In this document: positions 1-11,510 of the stretch, one piece after another
Position numbering within the stretch: position 1 is the stretch's first letter
Layout: each line of letters opens with the position of its first letter
NCBI GenBank assembly: GCA_036023115.1
Contig: JAYKKT010000059.1
Location: 7,823,001 to 7,887,000, forward strand
Direction: 5' to 3'
Source: Brasenia schreberi
Taxonomy: Eukaryota; Streptophyta; Magnoliopsida; Nymphaeales; Cabombaceae
Length of the DNA stretch: 64,000 nucleotides
The notes under the pieces: generated by a model
The model's database searches: none
Told to the model about the DNA's origin: nothing
What the model saw: the letters and a program-made list of their open reading frames with translations, nothing else
Program-made: the position numbers and the translations under genes

Positions 1-545
1 ATGCACACTATGATATTTATTCTCGAGTTTTCAATAAAGAGGGTAGTATTGATATCATTTTACAACATATTGCACATTGGGGTGTTGGTGCTTATATACC
101 TAATTTTTGGATGTTCATGCTAGATATTGGGATTCGACATTGCAACCCATTGGAACGTTGTATTGGTGTTGCTTTCTTGGGTTGGATCGACTACCTTTTT
201 GCCATTGGTATCAAGTGTCAGATAAGCATATCATCTACGATATATGATATATGTGTTATCACAAATTAGGAAGACATTTTTTGATAGGAGATTTTTATTT
301 TGCAAAATTTTTATATAACAAATCTTTTATTTATATATATATTATTTAATTTCATGTTTTATTTGTCGATACAACTCCAATGCCATCCATTTTCTCTTCT
401 TGGACACAACATTATAATGAAAATATTGCCAATTGTAAACACCCTAAATAATTTTTTTCTAAACACTCCCAACTTCGAAACTTGACTTGTTTTAAAAACC
501 TTTTTGCTTTAAAATAAATATTTTAAAAGGTTTCAAATTATAATT
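1..545. other. AT-rich intergenic DNA, no gene recognised
   Basis: I see no supported gene here. Positions 90-270 read open in one plus frame but match no family I recognise. The rest is AT-rich. Confidence 0.4.
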
Positions 546-549
546 AAAA

Positions 550-2620
550 TGATAAGGTGTAGAGGATATGAACAAATCAGGCGAGGATCAAGGCGACAGT
601 TGAAGCCCGCTTCAAGCTGGAATCGAGTTTGCGAAAGCCAAGCCGTGAAGCAAAGAAGTGGACCATGTCTAGTCAAGGCATGTCCTCATCAAAGATCCAA
701 TCGAATGGGCCAGCATCATCACAAGGCAACTTGAGTTGTTTATCATATCAAATTCAGTCAACAACTTGCTTGAACAAAATGCAACGTTTTGACAAAGGCT
801 GGCCGACTTTAGCAAGTTGAAGTGGATTGCACCTTTGGCCAATTCCAAGGTCTTATCAAGCCATGTCCAGCTTATGAAACGAATCAAATGTTATCAAGTG
901 AAGTAAGGAGCTATTAGACGAGCTAGGACACATCAAGTGGAAGAGCAAGGCCGGCCAAAGTAAACTTAGAGGCATGAAGCACCTAGCCGATCATGGTTAG
1001 CTGCACATGACTCAAACCACAACCAGCCCACATGGGGATGGTCCATGTTTGGCCAAGGGGGACCACTCCTGCATGTGAATTTGGTGGACAATGGAGCTGG
1101 ACATGGATCTTGTGCTACCCGCCCCAAAGAAGGGCCTAGAAATGTTATAGGCCAAGGGGGGGGTCATGTTTCATCATCTTGGAATGTTTTGAGAAGTGCT
1201 GCACCTTGGGCTGCTTTGTGAGCAATTGTGGGCTGTTAGGAAGAGGTTTAGAAAGGGAAGAGAGTGCTAGGATCAAGGCAAGTGCTGTCACTTAGGTTTG
1301 GGTGAGAAAGAAGAGTGAAAAGAGGAGAGGCTGGTTTCTTGGGAATCCATATAAGTATTGCTCTAACTTGATTCATCTTCATCTCTTCTTTATATTTAAT
1401 TCAAAAGGAGTAGTATTAATGGAGCTTTGTCTCCCCCCATGATGTAATAGAAGTAGATGTGTTGAAATTTTCCTTTCCTTTGCTTTTGCACTCTATATGT
1501 TTGTGTTCTTCACTCTACCTCTCTATATGTTTTAAACACTATATCTTCTAATCTCCTCTATGCTTAAGCTATTAGATATATTTCAATTCATTTTTCTTCA
1601 GTAATTTAATTTGGGATGTTGTGTTGTTGCACTTTAATTCGTGTGAGTTTTGCATCATTTATGTTATAAAAACCTAAAATCTGATTTTTAGCATCACTAT
1701 ATAAGATGATTGTTTGATGTTTCATTGTCAAACCCCTTCTCCAATCACTCTAAAATTTTTCATACTGTATCTACACACACAAACCTACTTACAATAAAAT
1801 TTTCAAGAATTTTAGGGTCGTGCAACCACGTAATTAAAACTGTGGAAAATCAGGGTAATTTCTTAAAATTGTCTGTAAATCTGTATTCCTGCAACAGAGC
1901 TTGGGTATTCATCCCATAACTCTGTTTTTAGGTGTCCAAAATCGGTGATTCTTAATTCATTGGAAATCTAACATCTATAGCTTTCCAACAAGACCAAGTA
2001 CACTAAATTTAGAACTCTAAGCACCGAGATATAGGCCTATCTTTGGTTCTCTATATTTCCATGATAGAACAGTTTTGGGTGTCTGAGCAGAGGCAATTTG
2101 CCGAATTAATTCTGTATCATCTCAATCCCAAATTCAAAATCAAAGAGTGTCCTAGAATCTCCTTATTACAAGTTTTGTCTTGTAATTTTTTCATGAATTT
2201 TGGAGGTTTCTAAGTCACTCAAAATAATTCAGGAAACAAGTTTTGAAAACATAATCAGTTTCTATTTTTCAAAACTTGTTGTTTTAAACTTGAAAACTAA
2301 GTGCACTAGTCTATTCTTGTCAACACCTGATTTTCACATGAATTTGAAACATCACCTGATCATTTGGAATCTTTAAAGTGCTTAGACTGACTCTTGTGCA
2401 TCGGTTTAAGAAGCTCTAAAGTGAAAAGATCCTGCTTAGCCACAACCGCGAAGTCAGAATTACAATTTTGCTAGTTTTTGGAAACTAGCTGGCACGCTCG
2501 CGCACGAAGTAGTGTTGAAAAGATTACTTCAAGTCTCTACATAGGCTTAGAGTGAAATTTTCACGTCTATGCCAATTAAAATTTACTATTTTGTTCACGC
2601 ATTGATGCCTACTTGCAGTT
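550..2620 (+). mobile_element. Possible LTR-retrotransposon remnant
   Basis: The stretch has no coding domain. From about 1120 to 1700 it resembles the promoter and untranslated part of a large plant LTR: a TATA-like segment near 1350, pyrimidine-rich transcribed sequence, and no long ORFs. Positions 1700-2500 look like non-coding leader sequence. I could not find a matching second LTR, a primer-binding site or target duplications in the window. The call is therefore a suspicion based on texture, and ordinary intergenic DNA is not excluded. Confidence 0.25.
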
Positions 2621-2849
2621 GAGAGGACCAAGTGATGATACTGTGTATAATCTTGATGATTAGTTCATGTATAACAATACGTGGCACCGTTGTTATCTTG
2701 AATTTTTTATTCAATAACTTATAATATTGATTGTAGTATTTTCAATTTATAGGACACACCAATTGTAGCATCAGAATGAAATACATATCATAAAAATCAC
2801 TGTTTTAAATAGATAGATTTCAAAAGTAATTATATACACCATGAGTACA

Positions 2850-3840
2850 ACTTGAACTAAGAACACAAAAAACTCAAATCATCTATTCTCAACACCACCC
2901 ATAGTTTGTTCATCAAAATCACCAAGTTATTAACTTGTTGGCAACACTCATCAAGCATCTTGATGACAGTGGGATGTAATGACAAGGGAGGTAGCACACA
3001 TTCAAAATATGACATAACAAGTACCACTGTATTGCATATGACTAAAAGATGTTGTAAATAACAATTGCGAGTAATAAGGTTACCTAACTCATTCAATCAT
3101 ATTTGTTATACGAATATAGTATAAATGATTACTAAGAATACATTCATTAAGATTAATACTTTTGATGTCGATCTATGGGAGGACAAAGCTGGTTATACTG
3201 ATGACTTTAAACTCTAATAAAGAACTAATGTGACATGCCAATCAATGTATGAGCGCTCACACTTATATGGATACGTTGCTCGAATACTAAAATGTTGTGA
3301 CCAAAAACAATATAAATTTTGTCTCTTCCATATAGTATTTCGTGGATCATGGTATGCTTTATAAGCATGTGGCTTTCTATATGCAAATGCATGCTTAATT
3401 GGTGCAAAAGGAATCATATGTTGGTGATTGAATTATCAAATTCCGTGATCAAACATATACGACTATAATATCTAAGAATCAAGTACAATCATGGTACCAC
3501 GAGAGCTTATATATGTTGTCATTCAAGTAGTTACTATACGTGTATAGTTGTGCATTGCAAAAGCCATGAAATAAATATTTCGTATAAAATTAGTAATCGG
3601 TATTGTAATGTATGATTGGACTAAAATCAATGGATGCAGAATTAATTTCCAAAATCACCTCATCAATAGTTAACTTAAGAAAATTAGATAAAATGTCTTC
3701 CTTGCTTCACTCCATCATCTATGTCATCAAGAAGACAAGCTCTCTACTCATAGAAAGACCTAAAATCTCAAACCTATCATGAAAGGTGATAGTCATCTCA
3801 CCTCATGGCATATAAAAGTTATTAGTATCAACATTCTATA
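2850..3840 (-). pseudogene. Decayed plant-mobile-domain (PMD) relic
   Basis: On the minus strand around 3720-3815 a frame reads GEMTITFHDRFEILGLSM. This resembles the 'GE.TITL.D...LLGL' signature of plant mobile domains, found in MAIL1-like proteins and PMD-carrying transposons. About 400 bases further downstream on the same strand (3214-3417) another frame ends in a tryptophan-rich YIDWHV segment, like the 'Y..WY' motif late in the domain. Stops and frame changes separate the pieces, so no product is expected. Whether it came from a host gene or from a PMD-bearing transposon cannot be decided here. Confidence 0.35.
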
Positions 3841-4680
3841 AATATGCTTATCAAAGAATGATCTATTGTCCCATAAAGCAGTGCTCCTTGCTATGACAAT
3901 TCACTCTGCTTAATAATATCATGCAAATTTTCCAGTTGCACCTTAGATGAAGAAGGTAAATTTTATTCTCTCAAAAATTGTAACGCATGTATGGTGTCAC
4001 TAGTTTCAATAAATTTTGCATATATATAGTTATACACTATTAAAAACAAATATTCAACTAACATTTAACTTTACTAAATTACATGATCCTACCATAGTTT
4101 TATAAAAAATATAGCCAACAAAACTAAGAAGTAACTTAGGACCGTCAACATCTTCATTTTCATAAATATTTGCATTATAATTGTTTACATGAGATCTTCG
4201 TTTGAAGGCCCAGCTTCATCGTCATGTTATTTATATAGTCTCTTGTTTTTCTTGTTTTAGTGGTCGTCTCATACATGATATCGCATTACCTCTTTTCGAT
4301 GATGATGTAACGTTATGACCCTTTTATATGTTTATTATGTATCATTTTATCAGTTGCGATAGTAACAAGAGAGAACATGTTCAGGTATCTTTTAAACGCG
4401 AACATGTCACAACTCTGTACAATGAGACTCACACGTGAGAGTCGCATCATACATACAGACTGAGAGTTAGTATGGAATGTGCGACTTTGTCAAATACTGA
4501 AAAAATGAAAAGAGCCGGCGAGTTTTGCTGGAAGAGTGAAAAGAAAAAGACTAACGAATACGTGAGAAAGACGCCTACAAGAAAGAAGCTGCTCGAATGC
4601 CCGATCGGTGAGGAAGAGGCGAGGGAGGGAGAGGAGGCGAGATTGAGAGGGCGCGAGGGAGGGAGAGTGATAGGGGTAAA
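3841..4680. other. Intergenic, AT-rich then purine-rich
   Basis: No gene is visible. Positions 4000-4400 are AT-rich. Positions 4490-4680 have a strongly purine-rich plus strand (GAGG and GAAGAA runs). This purine bias keeps several frames open without any protein signal. Confidence 0.4.
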
Positions 4681-4682
4681 AT

Positions 4683-4756
4683 GGTAATGGGGCGCGATCG
4701 AATCGTACACTTAGTAATACGGTGATGGGGCGCGATCGAATTGTACACATAATTTA
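4683..4756. repeat. Two-unit 38-bp tandem repeat with CGCGATCG core
   Basis: Two adjacent units (4683-4720 and 4721-4756) each contain GATGGGGCGCGATCGAAT or a near copy, followed by a GTACAC segment. The unit lies about 300 bp upstream of the AHA1 start codon. It may be a duplicated promoter element, but no transcription factor is assigned. Confidence 0.6.
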
Positions 4757-4903
4757 GGGTGTGCGTTTATTAGGAATAAATTTGTATTTGGCCTAGCTAT
4801 AACTAGATATAGTCGAACCCGACTCAAAACATATCCGATTCGTTTGTATCCCTATAAGCTGTAAGCGGGGAGGGAGAACATAAGGACGATTAGACGCGAA
4901 AAG

Positions 4904-4922
4904 GAAACCTTCTGGAGCCTTC
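4904..4922 (+). promoter_or_regulatory. Heat-shock-element-like motif upstream of AHA1
   Basis: Alternating TTC/GA blocks occur here: TTC at 4910-4912, GAG at 4915-4917 and TTC at 4920-4922, with a GAA at 4904-4906. This is one base from a canonical TTCnnGAAnnTTC trimer for heat-shock factors. It lies 146-158 bp before the ATG, so it could be promoter or 5' UTR. An HSP90 co-chaperone is a plausible HSF target. The assignment is inference. Confidence 0.35.
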
Positions 4923-5067
4923 GTTAGCGGAAGCATCTGGAAGCAACTCCGCTCGCCCGTCTTAGTGTCTCTCCTTCTTCTTTTACTCTCTATCGGTTGC
5001 CTTCTGCTCTCTCTGTCGATTGGTAGGCCGCACAAGAAGGGAAAGGGAAGAGGAATAGGAAGGAAGA

Positions 5068-6686
5068 ATGGCAAAGTACGGGGAAGGAGACAAGAGGTGG
5101 ATTGTAGAAGAGCGCGCAGACGGCCAGAACGTTCACAACTGGCATTGGACGGAGAAGGACTGCATGGAATGGACGAAGCGTCTCCTCTCCAAGCTTCTCG
5201 AGGATGTCCAGATCCTCTGCGGCGAAGGAAATCTCTGGATCCGGACGAAGAAGCTCGAGAAGGTCGACGGAGAGGCCTACGTCAATATCCGCAAGGGAAA
5301 GATCATCCCTGGCTACGAGATCTCTGTCAATCTGTCCTGGGAGGGAGAGGCCAAGGATTCCGACGGGAAAACCCTGCTCAAGGCTGACGGAAACGTCGAG
5401 TTCCCCTACATCGCTGACGAAAACGCCGGTGACAATCCTGAAATTAAGGTTAGCGTTAAAGATGAGGGCGAGATAGGGCGGAGGATCAAGGAGGCTTTCA
5501 TCGCCAAAGGAAAGCCGATCTTGCTTGAGAAGGTGAGGGAATATGTGAAAGGAATGAGTGCCGGAGGCCCTGCTAAGGATGAACTTGAACTGAAGTCGGA
5601 GGCCGTGAAGGCAAAGCTTCCGGCAGCTGCAGCGAAAGAGGAAACGGCGGAGAAAAAGAAGCAGACGCCGAAGAAGGAAGGGTTTAGGACGATTAGCTTG
5701 ACGGAGAGGTTCAATTGTAGGGCGAGGGATCTGTACGAGATACTGATGGATGAGAACCGCTGGAAAGGATTCACTCAAAGCAATGCGAGGATCAACAGAA
5801 ACGTAGGAGGAGAAGTGTCGTTTTTTGACGGCTCTATCACGGGCGTGAACGTGGAGTTGCATGAGGCTAAGAGCATTGTTCAGAAATGGAGGTTTTCTAG
5901 CTGGCCCGATGGATTGTACTCGACGGTGCGAAGCATTTCAGTAACTCTGCATCTATCATTATAATTCCGTGGTGTTTCTGTGAATCGCTTATAGTTTTTC
6001 TGATTGTTTTTCAGGTCAAATTGACATTTGATGAGCCGGAGCCTGGTTTAACCATTATTAAGCTTGTTCAGACGGACGTTCCCGAGGAAGACAGGTTTTG
6101 TTTTTTGGCCTTTCTTTTTCCCCTTCATTGTGTTTTTCTTTGGATGTTATGGACTTTTCCTATGCTTTATATGTTGGTTCTATTGTGTTTCCTTTGTTGG
6201 GAAATTCGATTGCGATGTGAGTTCTTGCTTTTACATACGTTTGGGTGCTCCCTTTTACTGTACTTTCCTATTGACGGTGGTGCGAATACTTGATTCCAGC
6301 ATGTCAATTCGTGAAGCAAGAATTGACTATTATTTTATGTTGATACAGTCGATTGTATTTCCTGATACTCTTTTATGATGTCATTCGATGATCTTGAATG
6401 AGATGAAAAAGTAAAAGTGCAATTATTAATTGGTGCTTGTGTTGGGGGAGTGTCACCTTATCTTTTGATCATGTGTACAGGTGGAGCATTTGTAAACCAG
6501 CTCATATTTATTTGTTTTCTCTTTTATTGGTTCTCTAACTTCGTTGTCTCGTGCTTACATTCTTGCTCTGCCTTCTTATGCCCAATTGGCAGGTACGGGA
6601 ATGCCACAGTTATTGAGAATACTGAAAGAGGATGGAGAGAGCTAATCTTTTATAAGATACGGGCTGTTTTTGGCTTTGGAATCTGA
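5068..6686 (+). CDS. AHA1: AHA1-type activator of HSP90 ATPase
   Basis: This is a cytosolic co-chaperone that binds HSP90 and stimulates its ATPase. Three exons, 5068-5925, 6015-6094 and 6593-6686, join in frame into 343 codons plus stop, with GT-AG introns of 89 and 498 bp. The N-terminal AHSA1 domain (about residues 25-165) includes NVHNWHWTEKD and NLSWEGEAKDSDGK. A charged, alanine- and lysine-rich linker (about 185-215) follows. The C-terminal Bet v1/START-like AHSA1 domain (about 220-343) includes TLTERF-like ISLTERFNCRA, and continues across the splices into VKLTFDEPEPG, TDVPEEDR, YGNATVIENTERGW and the typical end IRAVFGFGI. Length matches plant orthologues of about 350 aa. The ATG is the first in a clean context (AAGAATGGC), before the conserved MAKYGEGDKRW start. 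No damage is seen. Confidence 0.97.
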
Positions 6687-8299
6687 AAACTGAATATCGT
6701 GGAATCCTATTTTTTGACTGTTCTGAAAATCGGGTATTTGTAGAATCTGGATGGATAGTATCACTTCACTGTTGTCGAGACTTTCCTGCCACTACGATTA
6801 GAAGAATATGATAAGCTCACAGTTCCATGAGGTGGTTGTTAGTTGCTATTGAACATTAAACTGTGTTGGATTCAGTTGTGGCTGTAACAGCGCAACTCGA
6901 TTCTCACTGTTTGTGTACTTGAATCTTGTGATGCGAATCTTATAAATCACTTGATCAGGGAAGATTGTTCTGCGTATTAGTTCTTCTCTTTGTGTGTTAC
7001 CAATTGTTTGCTTCGCTATCCAGTGAAAGTGAAGCCAATGTATGTGTGTACATTTTCCTCTAAATTGTAGTTAGCGTAGTTGCCCAAGTGGACAGACGAA
7101 AGCCAAGCGCTTGTACATGCTGCTTTACATTACCTTTCCTTTTACTAGCAACCGGAGGATAGCCGTGTCCTAGTTATCATGGGCTGATTTCGGAGGATCC
7201 GGTACACTTTGAGCTTGCACTACGTTTGTAAAAGTCTAAGACTCTCAATAATCTTCATGGGAAAGTCATGCGTGCACCTTTTGGCAAGTGGCGGCATATA
7301 TCTTGTTCTCCAACAAATGTATCAGCCTTTTGTCCTTTTCTTTCTGCTGTATCATAAATTATTTTTAGTACTGCAATAAAGGGCCCTCCTCCTTCCCAGT
7401 TGTCTCGTCACAAAATTCTACCATAGCAAATTGCTTTTTAAATCTTTCTTAACGTGGAAAACGCTCTTAGTTAAGCTTGGATCTTGTATTTGTTGTTTGA
7501 GTTTGTTTATCCCATTCCCTCCGCTTCTTTCTCTTTTTTTATCATTACATTTAAATGGGAAAAGGTGCAATTTTGCCCTTAGTGTTTGGGCCTGAGGTCA
7601 ATTCTACCCTTAAAGTAACCTTAACCTAAATTATTTACTCTTTTCTCTATTAAAATGCATTTTGCTCAAAATCACCGTAAACCCTGTTTCCATTCTCCGA
7701 CCCATACCGTCCAACCCATCTCCCTTCACCATCTCGTTTGTCCAGTTAACTCCTTTTCCGCCGTCAAAACCTCAAGACGCCACTCCATTATTCTCTCTCT
7801 CCCTCTCTCTCAAGTACAAGCCATCCAACAGACATTAAGTTTGCGTGGTTTTTTTTTATGATTCTTAGATTACTATTTCAGAAGAATTTTATGAAGACTG
7901 TTTGAGGAAGATGAAGAATATGATGATATTCCCAGTTGGACACCAATTTAGAGCATGTAGTTGATACAAAAATCAAGAAGTGAGCATGATGAACATGTTA
8001 AAGTTGGATGAATATATAGGATAAAGTATAAAAAGCTCCGGCACTTTTGTTAAGATTTTTTCATTAATTTTTGGTTATGGAAGGAGGTTGATGTCCAACG
8101 TACTCACATATGGACACGTCCGGTTCCGGGTTACTTGGAACCTTGAACCAAAATTGAACTGTCTCAGGGGTGATTATGATTTTGGTTTTGAAACTGTCGG
8201 TTTTGGGGTGGTTCTGGATCTGTCATTAAAACCGTTATAAAACCGGTTAATTTTTTTTAAAGGGTGCGTGAGCTCGGGCCCCATGCATAGCTCACATGT

Positions 8300-8335
<36 letters not shown>

Positions 8336-8980
8336 CTAACGATCGATTTAAAACTATTGGTCTCGGTTGTGGGTCGGTTCTTGAAAATTATGAAGTATAA
8401 CCGAATCAGGGGGTCCCTGGGTCCAGCTCGGCCGGTTTTGGTTACCAGCGGTTCCAAAGTTGGTTCGATTATGATTTGAACCATTAGGCCAGTTCCGAGC
8501 CGGCCATGTCTATCGACACATGCATGCACGGAAACTAGACTCGTCACTGAAGTGTGTTATTCAAGAGCCCCATCGTTGAGCTGACCCTTTGGGTATACCG
8601 TATACTTTCGTTCATGTGTTGTATGCCTAACTTATATGAAGTATACTTGTATTCAAGGCCAGTTAAATCTCTATAATTTTACTCAGTATGGGAATACTGA
8701 ACACTTTTTCCCCCACTTTATATGAGTTGAAGAAGCCACATTTCATAACGTGTCTGTGTAACTGGAAGCACTCAATATAGTACTCCGAAGGCTATTATCC
8801 TCACCTATGAGGGACATATTTTCACACTAATAACTTTTGTGTACAATTCAAGATCTTGTATATCAAAGAGAATTTGTAACAGAGCTATTCACCCCATCAC
8901 GACTTAACTTCTGTCATGCTTCCAATATTTAAAATATCTTTCATACGCTTTCGTTTAACTTTTGTGTTATGGGGCTAAGT
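6687..8980. other. AHA1 3' UTR, then intergenic repeats
   Basis: The AHA1 3' UTR probably extends to about 7050, but no single poly(A) signal is convincing. Positions 7560-7640 resemble dispersed plant sequence of the 'tttgcccttagtgtttggg' kind. Positions 8060-8500 hold GGTTCCGG/GGTTTTGG-type degenerate repeats flanking a TA run at 8303-8334. No coding sequence is supported. Confidence 0.4.
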
Positions 8981-8997
8981 GAGAAGAAGCTGACTGA

Positions 8998-9205
8998 CAC
9001 CACCACCTAAGCTTTTTCCTATACTAGATTGGTCAGTAATACGGATTCTTTGTTTTCATGTGTCATGTTAGCAATTTTCTTTAACACTTTTGTGGTCTTT
9101 TTTAATATTTGCATCATCATTTAGTTTCTCAAAGCTTCCATGTCTTTTTATGTATCCAAATTATCTTAAACCATCTTCCCTCATTCATTTTTGGTTGGAA
9201 GGCAC
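8998..9205 (-). mobile_element. Old RTE LINE 3' fragment
   Basis: Plus-strand text matches the reverse complement of the RTE 3' end seen at 12140-12440, in the same order: 'cctaagc', 'actaga', 'ggattctttgttt', 'tgtgtcatgttagca', 'cttttgtggtc', 'atccaaat.atcttaaacca'. There are many substitutions and small gaps. It is clearly older than the other RTE copies in the window. Confidence 0.75.
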
Positions 9206-11400
9206 ATTCATTGTGAATAAATATTTGTATGCAGCACCAAGGGCTTAATGCAGAGGCAAAGCGTAATCCTAGTCCGAGTTACACAATCAAACACACTTGG
9301 ATGGACACAAAGTTTTATTTGTAACCATGGGAAATAAGCATCTATTGAGCGAAAGACAGGATAGAATGTGGAGCAGTTCTCTAGCTATGATCAACTCAAT
9401 CACATACTTTTCAGATGTAGACCTTCAAGAGGACAAGATGGTTACCATAGCTGGACTGCATATCGCATTAGGCCAGTCTCAAACCTTATTCCTGTCACAA
9501 TTTCAAGAAGGATCATGTCCAATGTCGAAGTTACAGGACCAAGCATTATTTCTTTTGAATGTTCTGTTCAGACCTTGATAGGTTTCAGACTGGAACTAAA
9601 ATTTAAATGCAAAAAACTCATTCAGTTCATCCATAAACGAACCCCATCTGTTTGCAACTGTTATCCAATTGGAGGGCTTTCCTTCAGTTCGTACATTTTT
9701 ACCATCGATTAACGTTTACACCACCCAGAGAGCCCATCTAAGCTATTACTATCCAATCTTTTCATTCAAATCCGAATTCCACCTACTGCTTAACCAGCCC
9801 TAAGCTTGAATAAAACTAGTGTTGCACCCTTCTTTCAACCCTATCTAGTATGCAAAAAGGCGTGGTTAAGGTTAAGATATGGCATCCAGTAGAATCTGGC
9901 CCAGAGGTAAACCATGTCAAGTCGCATTTCTTTTTGCTAAAGTCAGCTTGAAAGATGACTTTTAAATGGTGATCTTTAACCTGAAAAATTTCTTGTTGAT
10001 ACCCGATTGCTCTTGTTCTAACTCTGAAGGATCTAGGAAGGTTTTTTTATCGGCAATGTCCTGGAACCTCGACATATGATTTGACTTCTCTCAAAATTAA
10101 AACAGGGTTAGATTTAACATGGTTAACTACCTAGAAATAAACTTTTAAATCATAGGTCAAAATCAGTAGGTTCAAAAGTTAAACCTACACGTTCTGACCA
10201 TATCTATATCTATCAATTATACAGGGTTTGGGCCGTTGTACAAGCTCCTAGCGCTAAAATAACACCAGGGACAGGACGGGACAGGGATCAAGGTTACCAT
10301 CCCATCCCCACAATGGGGCCCAAAACAATCCCCGTCTCCCATCGATTCTCGTCCCTACAAACAACCAATTAAAAGCTCAACTTAGATAAAGATCCATATA
10401 TTCGAGTTTGATGAACCGTGGTTAGGATATAATTTTAAAAAGAAAGACACTACCTCAAAGTAGTCATACTATAGTCAGAGACCACACATCTGACAGTAAA
10501 TAAGAGTCTACAACTCTACATACAACCTACGGACTTATAGTTGCTTGAGCAGATCATGATTACATGTCAAACACAAAAGGAGCATCCGATCCCGTCGGGG
10601 ATTCTACCACTGCCCCCAATCTTCAACCCTGATTGTTGTTTCTACTCCCAAATCCGTCCCATTCAGGGTGGGTCCCTACAGGGAGCCAGAGACTCCCACA
10701 CCATGAAGATCCCTAAACACAAGCTCCTTTAACAAACCATACATGTCTAATGAAAACAACAAAAAAGGCAAGAAAAGTATGGAAAGAATCAGAGGCTGAT
10801 GTATTTGTATCACGAGCTGCACAGTGAGCACACCATGAAGACATCAAAGATAAGCCTTATATGTATCCGGATGCTCTCAAGCCAGACGTTCACAAAATAA
10901 AAAGGATGGCAAACTAATTACCAAAATATACTGAAAGTACAACTAATAATAGAGACAGACAACAGCCAGAAGGGAAAAATAAATATTCATCAAGGGGTAC
11001 TATTCATACAGTCTGAAGTTTTTTCGCCAAGCAAAGTTATCCATTTAGATGTCATTGGTGCTTTGTTTGCTGTCGTGGTATATGTTGCAGAAAGACAGAA
11101 GGTATCTGTTGAGGTTACAAAACAAAGAAAAGGGAAAGCAAGATCATCCATATACAAACAACAATTCATCTTTTCCTGTACCTTTAGGTTTGGAGTGCAT
11201 GTAATCTCCCAGGAAGAGAACACATATCTCGCGAACAAGAAAAAGAATCCCTGGTGTAGGATGTCTGCGCTTTTGTGGTTGGTCTGCCTTCTGGAATTTT
11301 ACTGTTTCCTTGTTCAGCCTAAGTTCTTTCACGCACCAATTGGAAGCTTCGAAGAATACAAATTTAATAATCCTGGATATGAAATCACATGGCTGGAAGA
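9206..11400. other. Intergenic; possible decayed gene fragment and GC-rich repeat
   Basis: Positions 9297-9712 read open in two overlapping plus frames, for 93 and 114 codons, with no family I recognise. They could be a fragment of a lost gene. Positions 10260-10700 hold a 'gggacagg/ccatcccc/tccccgtc' repeat of a dispersed plant type. Positions 10750-11400 probably include LIN37 3' UTR and downstream sequence. No gene is called. Confidence 0.35.
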
Positions 11401-11401
11401 G

Positions 11402-11510
11402 TCAGCTCCCCGCCCCAGTGTCATTTTTATTCTGCTCCAGTGATGGGGGCAGCAAGAGGGCCAGTCGCTGCTTGAATCTGTCAATCCGATGAAGTCTTTC
11501 CTCTCGCAAT
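11402..11510 (-). CDS. LIN37: LIN37 exon 7 (C-terminus)
   Basis: The exon has one base plus 35 codons and TGA. It encodes [26 protein letters not shown] and a short polar tail. It is separated from exon 6 by 7.7 kb of nested RTE and hAT DNA. Confidence 0.9.

Noticed and set aside
4990..5862. 290-codon minus-strand frame opposite AHA1 exon 1
   Set aside because: It is a shadow of the GC-rich, strongly biased AHA1 exon. It has no domain, and the plus strand is clearly the coding one.
9297..9712. Overlapping plus-strand frames of 93 and 114 codons
   Set aside because: The second frame looks slightly protein-like (RIRPVSNLIPVTISRRIMSN) but matches no family I know and has no splice context. Not called as a gene.
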